Source: a virus
IMG/VR virus record: IMGVR_UViG_3300048837_000597
Coordinates: 1 to 22,148 of that record
Direction: 5' to 3' (one strand)
Length of the DNA: 22,148 nucleotides
The position numbers and the translations under genes are program-made. Position 1 is the first letter of the stretch; every line of letters begins with the position of its first letter. Below are positions 10,852 to 17,276 of this stretch, piece after piece. The notes beneath the pieces were generated by a model. It did not search any database. It saw nothing but the letters and a program-made list of their open reading frames with translations, and had not been told where the DNA came from.

Positions 10852-11250
10852 TTATGCAGCCTTCCTTTTTTTCGCTTTCGTCAGCGGGTAGCGCTTCTTA
10901 ATCATCTGCGCGTACTCGATAATTAAATCCAGTCCTGGATCGGAAATTCCATCGGCTATATCGCATAAACGCTGAACATTGCTGCGGGCATGGCGCTTCA
11001 CCACGGTGGCCTTGACTTGCCCGCCCATGCTGAACCAGCCGAAATAGCCAGTGTTCTCTTCGATCTTTCTTACCGTGTCTTCTCCAATCCCCTTTTTACT
11101 TTTCTGGTTGTTGCTCAGGTAGCGCGACACAAGGGTCTCCGAAACGCCAGAAGCATCAGAGAAGCGTTTGTGCACGCCGTGGTAATGGGTGTCAATCAAC
11201 TCTCGCAGTCGCTTTTGCCTGAACGCGAGTCTTTCCGCCTTGATGTCCAT
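10852..11250 (-). CDS. phage repressor (CI-type, XRE HTH)
   Basis: 132 residues. An N-terminal basic helix (MDIKAERLAFRQKRLRELID) leads into a helix-turn-helix, DASGVSETLVSRYLSNNQKS, with a GIGEDTVRKIEENTG helix. The C-terminal part is short and helical, ending KKRYPLTKAKKRKAA, without the S24 protease domain of lambda-type repressors, so SOS self-cleavage is not expected from this chain. It lies between two matched operator pairs (10048-10088 and 11284-11324) and diverges from the Cro-like gene, which defines its role. A possible -10 (TAATAG, 11268-11273) lies upstream, but its -35 is poor. Confidence 0.8.
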   Translation of the reverse strand: MDIKAERLAFRQKRLRELIDTHYHGVHKRFSDASGVSETLVSRYLSNNQKSKKGIGEDTVRKIEENTGYFGWFSMGGQVKATVVKRHARSNVQRLCDIADGISDPGLDLIIEYAQMIKKRYPLTKAKKRKAA

Positions 11251-11283
11251 GCCTGGATTTTGGTGGCTATTACCAAAAAATAA

Positions 11284-11324
11284 ATAACCTAAGGGTATTG
11301 ACAGAGGCTTTACCCTACGGTAAA
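11284..11324. promoter_or_regulatory. right operator pair
   Basis: TTTACCCTACGGTAAA (11309-11324) overlaps the -10 of the rightward promoter, and ATAACCTAAGGGTATT (11284-11299) touches its -35 and lies toward the repressor gene. Half-sites and the 25-bp centre spacing match the left operators. Confidence 0.75.
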
Positions 11325-11326
11325 GT
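11298..11326 (+). promoter_or_regulatory. PR-like rightward early promoter
   Basis: TTGACA (11298-11303), 17-base spacer, TAAAGT (11321-11326), the same boxes as the leftward promoter. The Cro-like ATG begins at 11335, so the mRNA should be leaderless or nearly so. Confidence 0.8.
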
Positions 11327-11334
11327 GCCGCCGC

Positions 11335-11616
11335 ATGTACAAGTTGATCTCATTTCTGAACGGCAAGCCGAAAAGCGAACAGGAGTCTTTCGCGGCCCGC
11401 ATCGGCACGACTATTGGATATCTGCGCAAGGCCGCATCCGTCAATCAAAAACCCGCCACCGGCCTCTGTGTCGCGGCGGAAGGCGCGACAGATGGCGCTG
11501 TCACTTGCGAAGAATTGCGCCCGGATGTGGCGTGGGTGCGCATCAAGGACAAAAGCTGGCCGCATCCGCATGGTCGCCCGCTGGTCGATCACGCGCCGGC
11601 AAAAGAGGCCGCATGA
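11335..11616 (+). CDS. Cro/YdaS-like DNA-binding protein
   Basis: 93 residues. MYKLISFLNGKPKSEQESFA then ARIGTTIGYLRKAASVNQKP and GLCVAAEGATDGAVTCEELR-PDVAW is the compact YdaS/Cro helix-turn-helix layout. The tail is Pro/His-rich. As the first rightward gene opposite the repressor it should be the lytic-side regulator that binds the same operators. No Shine-Dalgarno is possible because the start lies eight bases from the -10 box. The stop overlaps the next ATG. Confidence 0.8.
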   Translation: MYKLISFLNGKPKSEQESFAARIGTTIGYLRKAASVNQKPATGLCVAAEGATDGAVTCEELRPDVAWVRIKDKSWPHPHGRPLVDHAPAKEAA

Positions 11617-11750
11617 AAAGTCTTCCCGTTTCGCAGAAGAAGAAATCAAAGCGCGATCTGCTGCGGGATGAAATCGCAAAATCACAGCAGCGTTACCGGC
11701 ATACCCCGGCAAGGGGGGCGGATGGCGCGGCAGGCAGGAGGAACAAGTAG
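11613..11750 (+). CDS. small basic protein, 45 aa
   Basis: MKSLPVSQKKKSKRDLLRDE then a short helix and a Gly/Arg-rich end. The ATG overlaps the TGA of the Cro-like gene (ATGA). Strongly basic, possibly nucleic-acid binding. No family recognised. Confidence 0.5.
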   Translation: MKSLPVSQKKKSKRDLLRDEIAKSQQRYRHTPARGADGAAGRRNK

Positions 11751-11859
11751 TCATGTCGAACATCACGAGCGCCGCGCCGAAGAGGCCGAAAAGGCGCTGG
11801 CGAAGGAAAGGGAGATCAACAAGGTGTTGAAGGATTTGCTGGCGGGGAAGGCGGCATGA
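11722..11859 (+). CDS. small coiled-coil protein, 45 aa
   Basis: From the ATG at 11722, MARQAGGTSSHVEHHERRAE continues as an uninterrupted amphipathic helix to AGKAA. It overlaps the end of the previous ORF by 29 bases, and its TGA overlaps the ATG of the next gene. A purine-rich GGGGGGCGG precedes the start. A 25-residue ORF in another frame (from 11753) is the weaker alternative. Confidence 0.5.
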   Translation: MARQAGGTSSHVEHHERRAEEAEKALAKEREINKVLKDLLAGKAA

Positions 11860-12158
11860 ACCAGCTTGCCATCGACTTCGACGCCATCCCGCACGCCCGG
11901 CGCAGCGATCCGGAAACTTCCAAGGAAGCCGCCCGCCGGGTGCGTGAGTTCGCCCGCGGGCAATGCGCCGCCATCCTGGCCGTGCTGCAGAAACGGGGGC
12001 CGCTCGGCGCGGAACAGATCGCCGCCTATCTCAAGATTGACGCCTACGCGGCAAGGAAGCGGCTGGCAGACCTGGAGCACGCAGGCATGGCCAAACCCTT
12101 GCACATGCAGCGCGTCACCGCCAGCGGCCGGCATGAGCGGATATGGGAGGCGTGGTGA
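11856..12158 (+). CDS. winged-helix-type protein, 100 aa
   Basis: MNQLAIDFDAIPHARRSDPE, then a helical region (RGQCAAILAVLQKRGPLGAE, QIAAYLKIDAYAARKRLADL) and a strand pair ending ERIWEAW. The helix, recognition helix and wing pattern resembles the small winged-helix proteins often placed before DUF1376 replication genes in phages. DNA binding is inferred. The stop TGA (12156-12158) overlaps the GTG start of the next gene. Confidence 0.7.
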   Translation: MNQLAIDFDAIPHARRSDPETSKEAARRVREFARGQCAAILAVLQKRGPLGAEQIAAYLKIDAYAARKRLADLEHAGMAKPLHMQRVTASGRHERIWEAW

Positions 12159-12988
12159 ATTACTACCCGCACCATATAGGCGACTACCTCACCGCGACGA
12201 CGCACTTGACGCTGCTCGAGCACGGCGTGTACCGCCGCCTGATTGATGTCTATTACATCCGTGAAGCGCCTTTGCCGGCAGACAAAAACCAAGTCTACCG
12301 GCTCGTTGGCGCCCGCACGAAGGAAGAAAAAGAAGCAGTTGATTCAATACTTTCCGAGTTCTTCCAAGTAACTGAAGAGGGATGGGCGCAAGATCGGTGC
12401 GATTATGAAATCGGTTTGTGCAACAAGAACCGGACCAATGGAAAAAAAGGGGGGAGACCTTCCAAAACCAAGAACCCAGACAAAACCCAAGCGGAACCCA
12501 GACAAAACCCAAACGGAACCCAACCCGAAAGCCCCCCATCACCCCATTACCCCATCACCCCAACAACTACTACGGCCTCTGCCGAGGCCGAGCCGGAATT
12601 CGAGGAAGCCTGGCGGCTTTTCCCGAAGCGCGCCGGAGGCAACCCAAAGGGCAGGGCATTGAAAGCCTGGCGGGCAAGGCGGAAGGAGGGGGCAACCGCC
12701 GCCGAGATTCAAGAAGGGGTGGCGCGCTATGCCGCCTTTGTCCGCGCCACCGGGCGGGAGCACACCGAGTTCGTCATGCAGTCCGCTACTTTTTTCGGGC
12801 CGGATCGGCAGTTTGCGGAGCCGTGGAACCCGCCGCAGGAAAAGCAGCGCCCCGCCGACTGGTGGGCCTCCGACGCCGCCACCGAAGCCAAAGGCAAGGA
12901 ACTTGGCCTGACGCCCAGGGCTGGTGAAGGCTGGCCGCAGTTCAAGGATCGCATTCGCGCCAAGCTGGGCGAAAGGATGGCCGCATGA
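12155..12988 (+). CDS. DUF1376-family phage replication protein
   Basis: 277 residues. The N-terminal ~95 residues (NYYPHHIGDYLTATTHLTLL, EHGVYRRLIDVYYIREAPLP, then DRCDYEIGLCNKN) are a DUF1376 domain, found in phage proteins in the replication-initiator position. A low-complexity Lys/Pro/Asn/Gln linker follows (about 105-150), then a helical C-terminal domain with EEAWRLFPKRAGGNPKGRAL and FVMQSATFFG, as in other phage initiators. The start GTG at 12155 follows GGGAGG and overlaps the upstream stop. The linker is encoded by tandem 22-bp repeats that may be the origin, the arrangement known from lambda O. Confidence 0.8.
   Translation: MNYYPHHIGDYLTATTHLTLLEHGVYRRLIDVYYIREAPLPADKNQVYRLVGARTKEEKEAVDSILSEFFQVTEEGWAQDRCDYEIGLCNKNRTNGKKGGRPSKTKNPDKTQAEPRQNPNGTQPESPPSPHYPITPTTTTASAEAEPEFEEAWRLFPKRAGGNPKGRALKAWRARRKEGATAAEIQEGVARYAAFVRATGREHTEFVMQSATFFGPDRQFAEPWNPPQEKQRPADWWASDAATEAKGKELGLTPRAGEGWPQFKDRIRAKLGERMAA
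12473..12522 (+). repeat. tandem 22-bp iterons inside the replication gene (candidate origin)
   Basis: 12473-12494 and 12495-12516 are copies of one 22-bp unit (AACCCAGACAAAACCC then AARCGG) with one mismatch, followed by the start of a third. An ACCCCATY motif repeats nearby (about 12537-12562). Iterons in the middle of an initiator gene recall the lambda origin in O. Confidence 0.55.
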
Positions 12989-13179
12989 TTGCCTGTCCCT
13001 ACTGCGTCGGGCGCCTTGCCCCGCATTCGGTCGAAAAGCTCAAGTCCGGCGAATGGAAGCGGCGCTTTCGCTGCACCTGTTGCCTGCGTTTCCGCTCTGC
13101 CTACAGCCATGACGGCGAGTTCTGGAAATGGGACACGCGGCCAGCAAGCAGGCCGGTCAAGGAATTTACCTTTGCGTGA
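12985..13179 (+). CDS. small zinc-ribbon protein, 64 aa
   Basis: MIACPYCVGRLAPHSVEKLK has the first CxxC (4, 7); RFRCTCCLRFRSAYSH gives Cys 30, 32 and 33, completing a four-Cys ribbon. The tail is basic/aromatic. It is coupled to the replication gene by ATGA. Similar small ribbons occur in early phage operons; the partner is unknown. Confidence 0.65.
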   Translation: MIACPYCVGRLAPHSVEKLKSGEWKRRFRCTCCLRFRSAYSHDGEFWKWDTRPASRPVKEFTFA

Positions 13180-13376
13180 ACGATTCGACAGAAAAAGCCG
13201 ACCGCGCCAAATCCGCATTGACCGGCAAGTGGGTAAGGGCTGGAGACTTCGCCGTGGTGCGCGGTGAAATGACCTGCGGCAAGTACATCGTCGCCGGCAA
13301 GCCGGTGTACGTGCTGTTCGACGGCGACAAGCGCGTCGGACAATACGACACATTCGAGGAGGCCAAGGCAGCATGA
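13176..13376 (+). CDS. hypothetical early protein, 66 aa
   Basis: Taking the GTG at 13176, which overlaps the previous stop, gives MNDSTEKADRAKSALTGKWV then GEMTCGKYIVAGKPVYVLFD, GDKRVGQYDTFEEAKAA: a small beta-rich domain ending in a helix. An ATG 16 codons upstream (13128) is possible but would overlap the zinc-ribbon gene by 52 bases. The stop overlaps the rusA start. No family recognised. Confidence 0.6.
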   Translation: MNDSTEKADRAKSALTGKWVRAGDFAVVRGEMTCGKYIVAGKPVYVLFDGDKRVGQYDTFEEAKAA

Positions 13377-13729
13377 TCTACCTATCCCTGCCCTGGCCCC
13401 CCACCGGCAATCATGCCGTCCGGCACGGCAGATTCGGCCACTACGCCACGAAAGAGGCCAAGGCATACCGAACCATTACCGCCGCGTTATGTCGGCCCAA
13501 GCGCCCGAAAAAGCCCCTCGCCGGGCAAATCAAGGTGCTGGCCATCTTCTTCCCGCCGGATCGCCGCCGCCGGGACATGGATAACGTCTGGAAAACGCTG
13601 TCGGACGCCCTCACCCTTGCCGGGATATGGAAAGACGACTGCCAGATTGCCGACCTTACCCTGATCCGCCGCGATCCGGTGCCGGGCGGTAGCGTGGCGG
13701 TGCAAGTGACGGAGCTGCTTGATGGATAA
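13373..13729 (+). CDS. rusA: RusA-family Holliday junction resolvase
   Basis: 118 residues, close to the family length. SLPWPPTGNHAVRHGRFGHY is the N-terminal PP.N motif. FFPPDRRRRDMDNVWKTLSDAL carries the acidic metal ligands Asp68 and Asp70, and GIWKDDCQI adds Asp88-Asp89. RusA cuts four-way junctions in phage recombination and in resolving replication products before packaging. It starts in the ATGA overlap and ends inside the ninB start, part of a tight recombination block. Confidence 0.9.
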   Translation: MIYLSLPWPPTGNHAVRHGRFGHYATKEAKAYRTITAALCRPKRPKKPLAGQIKVLAIFFPPDRRRRDMDNVWKTLSDALTLAGIWKDDCQIADLTLIRRDPVPGGSVAVQVTELLDG

Positions 13730-14156
13730 AACCATCGTCATCCAGTCCGCCGGGCACGCCGCCCACGCCAGCCAGATCATCAACCTCAACTGGCAGGCCA
13801 TGCACGCGGCTGGGCATCCGATGGCCGTCTCGATTCACGAATACAAGTCCATCCGCAGCATCGAACAACAATCCTTGATGTGGGTGCGCCTGGGCGAGAT
13901 TGCCGAGCAGGCGTGGGTGAATGGCCGGCAATACGCCGCCGAGACGTGGCACGAACATTTCAAGCGCGAATACCTGCCGGACGAGGCAGGCCCAACGAAG
14001 CGGTGCCGGAAGGGCTACAAGAAGTGGGAGTACATGCCAAATGGCGAACGGGTGCTGGTGGGCAGCACAACCATGCTGACGGTGTTCGGCATGAGCGAAT
14101 ACATGACGCAGATCGAAACGTATGCGGCGACGGAATTGGGGGTGATGTTTAAATGA
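13722..14156 (+). CDS. ninB: NinB-family recombination protein
   Basis: 144 residues. MDKTIVIQSAGHAAHASQII, KSIRSIEQQSLMWVRLGEIA, then EHFKREYLPDEAGPTKRCRK and STTMLTVFGMSEYMTQIETY match the lambda NinB (Orf) pattern, including the LMWV.LGEIA helix and the final S.MT..IE.Y. NinB binds SSB and single-stranded DNA to help load recombinase. The ATG at 13722 is used; a TTG one codon earlier has no support. It overlaps rusA by eight bases. Confidence 0.9.
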   Translation: MDKTIVIQSAGHAAHASQIINLNWQAMHAAGHPMAVSIHEYKSIRSIEQQSLMWVRLGEIAEQAWVNGRQYAAETWHEHFKREYLPDEAGPTKRCRKGYKKWEYMPNGERVLVGSTTMLTVFGMSEYMTQIETYAATELGVMFK

Positions 14157-14413
14157 CCCAAGCCCACCTCTCCCGCCTCGCCGCCATGCCCTGCGCCTTG
14201 TGCGGCATGCAGCCTGTCGAAGTGCATCACCTGCTGGAGGGGCGCACGAAGGGGCGGAAGTCCGGCCATTACACCGCCATCCCACTGTGCCCGGACTGTC
14301 ACCGGGGCAGCGGCAACGGTATCCACGGCCAGCGCCGGTTGTGGAATGTGCTGAAGAAGACCGAGCTTGAGCTGCTCGGGGAAACCATCGAGCGAATTCT
14401 GTATGGCCCTTGA
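14153..14413 (+). CDS. Ref-like HNH recombination nuclease
   Basis: 86 residues. MPCALCGMQPVEVHHLLEG (Cys14, Cys17, His25-His26), HYTAIPLCPDCHRGSGNGIHG (Cys46, Cys49, His50, His58) and a C-terminal helix form the zinc-stabilised HNH-like core of the Ref/recombination-enhancement family, whose P1 member cuts at RecA-bound displacement loops. It follows rusA and ninB by ATGA coupling, supporting a recombination role. Shorter than P1 Ref, which has an extra N-terminal region. Confidence 0.8.
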   Translation: MTQAHLSRLAAMPCALCGMQPVEVHHLLEGRTKGRKSGHYTAIPLCPDCHRGSGNGIHGQRRLWNVLKKTELELLGETIERILYGP

Positions 14414-14861
14414 ATCCTGGCGCTATCGCAACCCTGCCGAGGTGATGGAAAGAATGGAAGAATCCCAAGCGTTTGAACGGATGGATCATCGCCTCAAGAA
14501 GTGGGGAGCCTGGAGCCGGGCAGGGTGCATTGCCCCCGAACTATGGGAGTCCGACCCGCCTCCGTCCTACGAATTCCTGACGCGCGATGACGTAGAGGAC
14601 GCATGGCGCATTCAGTGCATGGTGATGCGCCTGCCCATGCTGCACAGAATCGTCTTGGCGGTGCATTACGTCCACTGGCGCGAGGTCGATTGCGAGCCGC
14701 ACCACGAAATCAATAAGCGCCTTGCCAAGATGGCCCGCGCCGCTTTCGAGAAAATGCCGCAGATATCCCGCCACGAATACCGGCCGATTCGCGACAGAGC
14801 GGTGCGCATGCTCGTCAACTCTGAAGAAGTCATGCTCGCCGCAATCCGGCCGGTGCGTTGA
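14403..14861 (+). CDS. probable late-gene regulator (Q-like position), 152 aa
   Basis: MALESWRYRNPAEVMERMEE, WGAWSRAGCIAPELWESDPP, VMRLPMLHRIVLAVHYVHWR and a C-terminal helical, HTH-like part (HHEINKRLAKMARAAFEKMP). It is the last gene of the rightward early operon, just before the late block, where phage antiterminators or sigma-like late regulators sit. Its helical C-terminus resembles sigma region 4-type domains. The family is not certain. The ATG at 14403 overlaps the Ref-like stop by 11 bases. Confidence 0.55.
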   Translation: MALESWRYRNPAEVMERMEESQAFERMDHRLKKWGAWSRAGCIAPELWESDPPPSYEFLTRDDVEDAWRIQCMVMRLPMLHRIVLAVHYVHWREVDCEPHHEINKRLAKMARAAFEKMPQISRHEYRPIRDRAVRMLVNSEEVMLAAIRPVR

Positions 14862-14960
14862 TAGATTGACGGGTTCACCCCACCCCTTTATAGATTGACG
14901 AGTTCAACCCATGTTGAAACCCACCCCTTTATAGATTGACGGGTTCAACCCATGTTGAAC
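14861..14960 (+). repeat. three tandem repeats with ATAGATTGACGRGTTCA core
   Basis: Units at 14861-14889 (29 bp), 14890-14930 (41 bp) and 14931-14960 (30 bp). Units 2 and 3 contain an inverted repeat based on TTCAACCCATGTTGAA; unit 1 lacks 12 of these bases. Between units 1 and 2 a -35-like TTGACG (14866-14871) stands 17 bases from TATAGA (14889-14894), a promoter arrangement. Likely a regulatory array for late expression or a protein-binding iteron set. Confidence 0.65.
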
Positions 14961-14981
14961 GCCCTAGAACGGCTGGCGCGG

Positions 14982-14999
14982 TGTCCGGAAATCCGGACA
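14982..14999. terminator. possible bidirectional hairpin terminator
   Basis: TGTCCGGA/TCCGGACA with a two-base loop, between the end of the rightward early operon and the end of the leftward accessory operon. No strong T-tract on either side, so termination strength is uncertain. Confidence 0.4.
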
Positions 15000-15004
15000 G
15001 CCAC

Positions 15005-15427
15005 TCACTCTCGCCGCGCCGCACGTCGAATGCCCGCTGACAGGTCTCCGTCGGCCAGGCCGCGTAGTGTCTCGACGCTGGCCGCGTCCAGGGTGACAGA
15101 GTACCGCCGCATCGGGCCGGCGATCAGTCCGGCATCCTTGGGTTTGCGCCCTTGACCCATGCCAGGGCCGCCGGATCGCCCCTTGATCGCCGCTTGCCAT
15201 GCGGTGATGGCCTTGTCCTGCGGCAGCGACCGCAGCGCGCCGGCATTGATTTGCACCAACACGCCGGAGGCAAGCCGTACCAGGGCGCCAGCCGAGCCTG
15301 GCAGTATGCCATCGCCCCGCGTGATGACCCCCAGCGCCCGCGCGCCAGCCGGCAGCGGCGACGCCGAATAGATGCGCCAGTCCGCCGCCACATCGACGGC
15401 GAGCCGGCCACGGTTTAGATGTGTCAT
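15005..15427 (-). CDS. protein with basic linker and RHH-like C-terminus, 140 aa
   Basis: The N-terminal 90 residues (MTHLNRGRLAVDVAADWRIY, GVITRGDGILPGSAGALVRL) look like a small beta domain. A basic Gly-rich segment (GRSGGPGMGQGRKPKD) and a possible ribbon-helix-helix (RRYSVTLDAASVETLRGLAD) follow. AGGCAGGAT precedes the ATG at 15425-15427. A direct repeat TTTATGGCA lies just upstream (15436-15444 and 15458-15466) and may be its own operator. It is the last gene of the leftward accessory operon; autoregulation of the operon is inferred. Confidence 0.6.
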   Translation of the reverse strand: MTHLNRGRLAVDVAADWRIYSASPLPAGARALGVITRGDGILPGSAGALVRLASGVLVQINAGALRSLPQDKAITAWQAAIKGRSGGPGMGQGRKPKDAGLIAGPMRRYSVTLDAASVETLRGLADGDLSAGIRRAARRE

Positions 15428-15435
15428 ATCCTGCC

Positions 15436-15466
15436 TTTATGGCATCCTTTCTGTGATTTTATGGCA
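15436..15466. promoter_or_regulatory. 22-bp-spaced direct repeat, candidate operator
   Basis: TTTATGGCA occurs at 15436-15444 and 15458-15466, two helical turns apart, immediately before the gene with the RHH-like C-terminus. RHH proteins commonly bind such same-face direct repeats. Confidence 0.4.
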
Positions 15467-15506
15467 CTATCGCCCCACTGCCCACGCGCGAGCATGGGCA
15501 GGGAGG

Positions 15507-16343
15507 CTAGGCGCAGGAAATTTCAGCGGCGGCGCGGGTGATCTCGCTCTGCCAGCACCAATGATTTTCGCCGCTCCAGTTGCTGATCGGCGAGACATTC
15601 CAGGCGCGGCCCTGGTTGTAGTCCTCGACCGTCGGCTTGACGTTCGCGTCGGTTTTGGCGGCGACAGCATCGATGGCGCGTTGCACCAGCGCGTCGGACA
15701 AGCGGCGATTGCAGGACACATACATCGCGCTGCCGAAAGTCTCGTTCCACGGGCTGCGCTGGTACTCGTAGCCATCAACCATCCCGTCGAAGTGGCCCGC
15801 GCTGAATCGCTCGGCGATCTCCTCGACCTGCTTCACCGTCGGCCCGTCCGTCCACCTGATGGATAGCGACCCATACCCCCTGCCCATCGTTACGCTGATT
15901 TTGACGCCGGGAAACGCGGCCTTGAGCAGTGCGCGCGCATTGGCGGCGGCAACCTTCGCACCGTCGCCTTGGGTGAGCTGCGGATATTCGGCCTTGAGGC
16001 GCTCGACTTCCTCGGCGAAGCGGCGGGAAGCTTCGGCGCGCTTCGCGGTTTCGTCAGCTTTAAGCATGGCCGCGCCGGCATGCAATGCGGCGATCTCGGC
16101 CTCGTCAGCGTAGCCGTCCTCGACCAGGTAGCGGTGCGCGCAGCCGTTGCGCTGCTCGGCGGGAACCAGGCTGGAGAAGCTCACGCGGCGCAGTTCGCGG
16201 CCGTCGGCGAGAAGGATGTCGACGCTCTGTGTGGGGTGGTCAAGCGCCACGATGGCGCCGCGGCCGGAAGGGTTGCACATGTCGCCTGTGTAGCTGATGC
16301 GGCGACCGATGGCGAAGAGTTCACCGATTGTGGTTACGTTCAT
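15507..16343 (-). CDS. LPD29-domain protein, 278 aa
   Basis: The N-terminal part (MNVTTIGELFAIGRRISYTG; ELRRVSFSSLVPAEQR) is a small beta domain, followed by a charged helix (AEASRRFAEEVERLKAEYPQ). The C-terminal ~130 residues (LLKAAFPGVKISVTMGRGYG, SIRWTDGPTVKQVEEIAERF, HFDGMVDGYEYQ) match the LPD29 'large polyvalent protein-associated' domain found on plasmids and phages, suspected of acting in counter-defence or establishment. The start overlaps the stop of the 102-residue gene (ATGA). The operon runs against the late genes, which marks it as accessory. Confidence 0.75.
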   Translation of the reverse strand: MNVTTIGELFAIGRRISYTGDMCNPSGRGAIVALDHPTQSVDILLADGRELRRVSFSSLVPAEQRNGCAHRYLVEDGYADEAEIAALHAGAAMLKADETAKRAEASRRFAEEVERLKAEYPQLTQGDGAKVAAANARALLKAAFPGVKISVTMGRGYGSLSIRWTDGPTVKQVEEIAERFSAGHFDGMVDGYEYQRSPWNETFGSAMYVSCNRRLSDALVQRAIDAVAAKTDANVKPTVEDYNQGRAWNVSPISNWSGENHWCWQSEITRAAAEISCA

Positions 16344-16648
16344 TTTCCGCCCCCCATTCCAAGCCGCGCAACAGTGCGCACGATCCGCGATCCGCCCATC
16401 AGGCGCACCGCTTCACCGCGCCCACTCCATGCGGCGAGGATGTCGGCTGCCCTGGCCGGATCAGCAAGTGAAATACTGCGGATGCCGTGCCGGCGCTCGC
16501 CGTCGGAGTAGTACAGCACCAGGCTTCCGGGCATCTCATCGTCGTACACCTCGATGCAGCGGCGGGCGTCGTCTAGGTCATGCAGATTGTGTGTGGTGCG
16601 CGGGAAGTCGGCGCGGGTTTGGTCGAGCATTGATATGCGCTTGGTCAT
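16340..16648 (-). CDS. hypothetical protein of the accessory operon, 102 aa
   Basis: MTKRISMLDQTRADFPRTTH, RRCIEVYDDEMPGSLVLYYS and ADILAAWSGRGEAVRLMGGS. A mixed alpha/beta chain without metal ligands or membrane segments. It starts three bases after the stop of the 143-residue gene and overlaps the LPD29 start, so the three are one transcript. No family recognised. Confidence 0.65.
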   Translation of the reverse strand: MTKRISMLDQTRADFPRTTHNLHDLDDARRCIEVYDDEMPGSLVLYYSDGERRHGIRSISLADPARAADILAAWSGRGEAVRLMGGSRIVRTVARLGMGGGK

Positions 16649-16651
16649 GGC

Positions 16652-17083
16652 TCAGACTCCTTCGTAATATCGACGCACGTCCTCGACCGATTGTTCGGCC
16701 TCGGCGGCGAGCTCTTCGACCGCGCGCCCGTCGACGTGCGTGAGCACGTTCGCATCGTCATAGGTCAGCATCACGATATCCAGCTTGTAGCGCGAGTGCA
16801 GCGCGCCGCGCTTGAAAACCTGCGCGGCCACGTCATCCTCCGCCGCGCCGTCGTCCTTGAGGTCGGAGGATGGAAAGAAAGCGTCTTCCGGCAGGCGGCA
16901 ATAGGGGTTGTTCCCGATGTGGCCACGGCTGGAGAAGAGGCGCATCGCGCCTTCGTCGTCGCGTGCGTATTGCGCGCCCCAGCCGTTGTGCCCTGCCGCT
17001 GCGAGCACCGCGTCGCGCAGCGTATTGTCCTGGCTTCCGATGGGTTCGCCAACCTGGCCGATTACTTGATATTTAGTGGTCAT
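16652..17083 (-). CDS. first gene of the accessory operon, hypothetical, 143 aa
   Basis: MTTKYQVIGQVGEPIGSQDN, DAVLAAAGHNGWGAQYARDD, then HSRYKLDIVMLTYDDANVLT and a C-terminal acidic helix (VEELAAEAEQSVEDVRRYYE). Similar small proteins accompany LPD29 genes on mobile elements in my recollection, but I cannot name the family. The leader between its start and the promoter at 17152-17180 is ~60 bases with AAGGAG-like purines. Confidence 0.6.
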   Translation of the reverse strand: MTTKYQVIGQVGEPIGSQDNTLRDAVLAAAGHNGWGAQYARDDEGAMRLFSSRGHIGNNPYCRLPEDAFFPSSDLKDDGAAEDDVAAQVFKRGALHSRYKLDIVMLTYDDANVLTHVDGRAVEELAAEAEQSVEDVRRYYEGV

Positions 17084-17151
17084 GGTCTTTCTCCTTGCCC
17101 CTGATTCCGCGAGGCGCCGGGTGGCCTGGGTGGCCGTGAATCTATGATTGA

Positions 17152-17180
17152 ATTATGCGAGAAAAACAAAGAAAAGTCAA
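17152..17180 (-). promoter_or_regulatory. leftward promoter of the accessory operon
   Basis: Minus strand TTGACT (17175-17180), 17-base spacer, CATAAT (17152-17157). GAATTATGCG is repeated at 17150-17159 and 17184-17193, flanking the promoter, and TTCTATGCGA lies at 17211-17220; these look like operator copies. Confidence 0.75.
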
Positions 17181-17242
17181 GAAGAATTATGCGCGCCAAT
17201 CATGGAATGTTTCTATGCGAAAAGGATTTTTGCTTATGGGTA

Positions 17243-17270
17243 TTGACAAACGCAAAAACATCAGGATAAT
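17243..17270 (+). promoter_or_regulatory. rightward promoter ahead of a short transcript
   Basis: TTGACA (17243-17248), 16-base spacer, GATAAT (17265-17270). The preceding GGGTATTGACA shares sequence with the operator/-35 junctions of the immunity region, so repressor contact is conceivable. Confidence 0.65.
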
Positions 17271-17276
17271 GGGCGG

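Noticed and set aside
11298-11750. A 150-codon + strand ORF starting at 11298
   Set aside because: Its upstream part overlaps the promoter and the Cro-like gene in another frame; only the last 45 codons (from 11613) are plausible.
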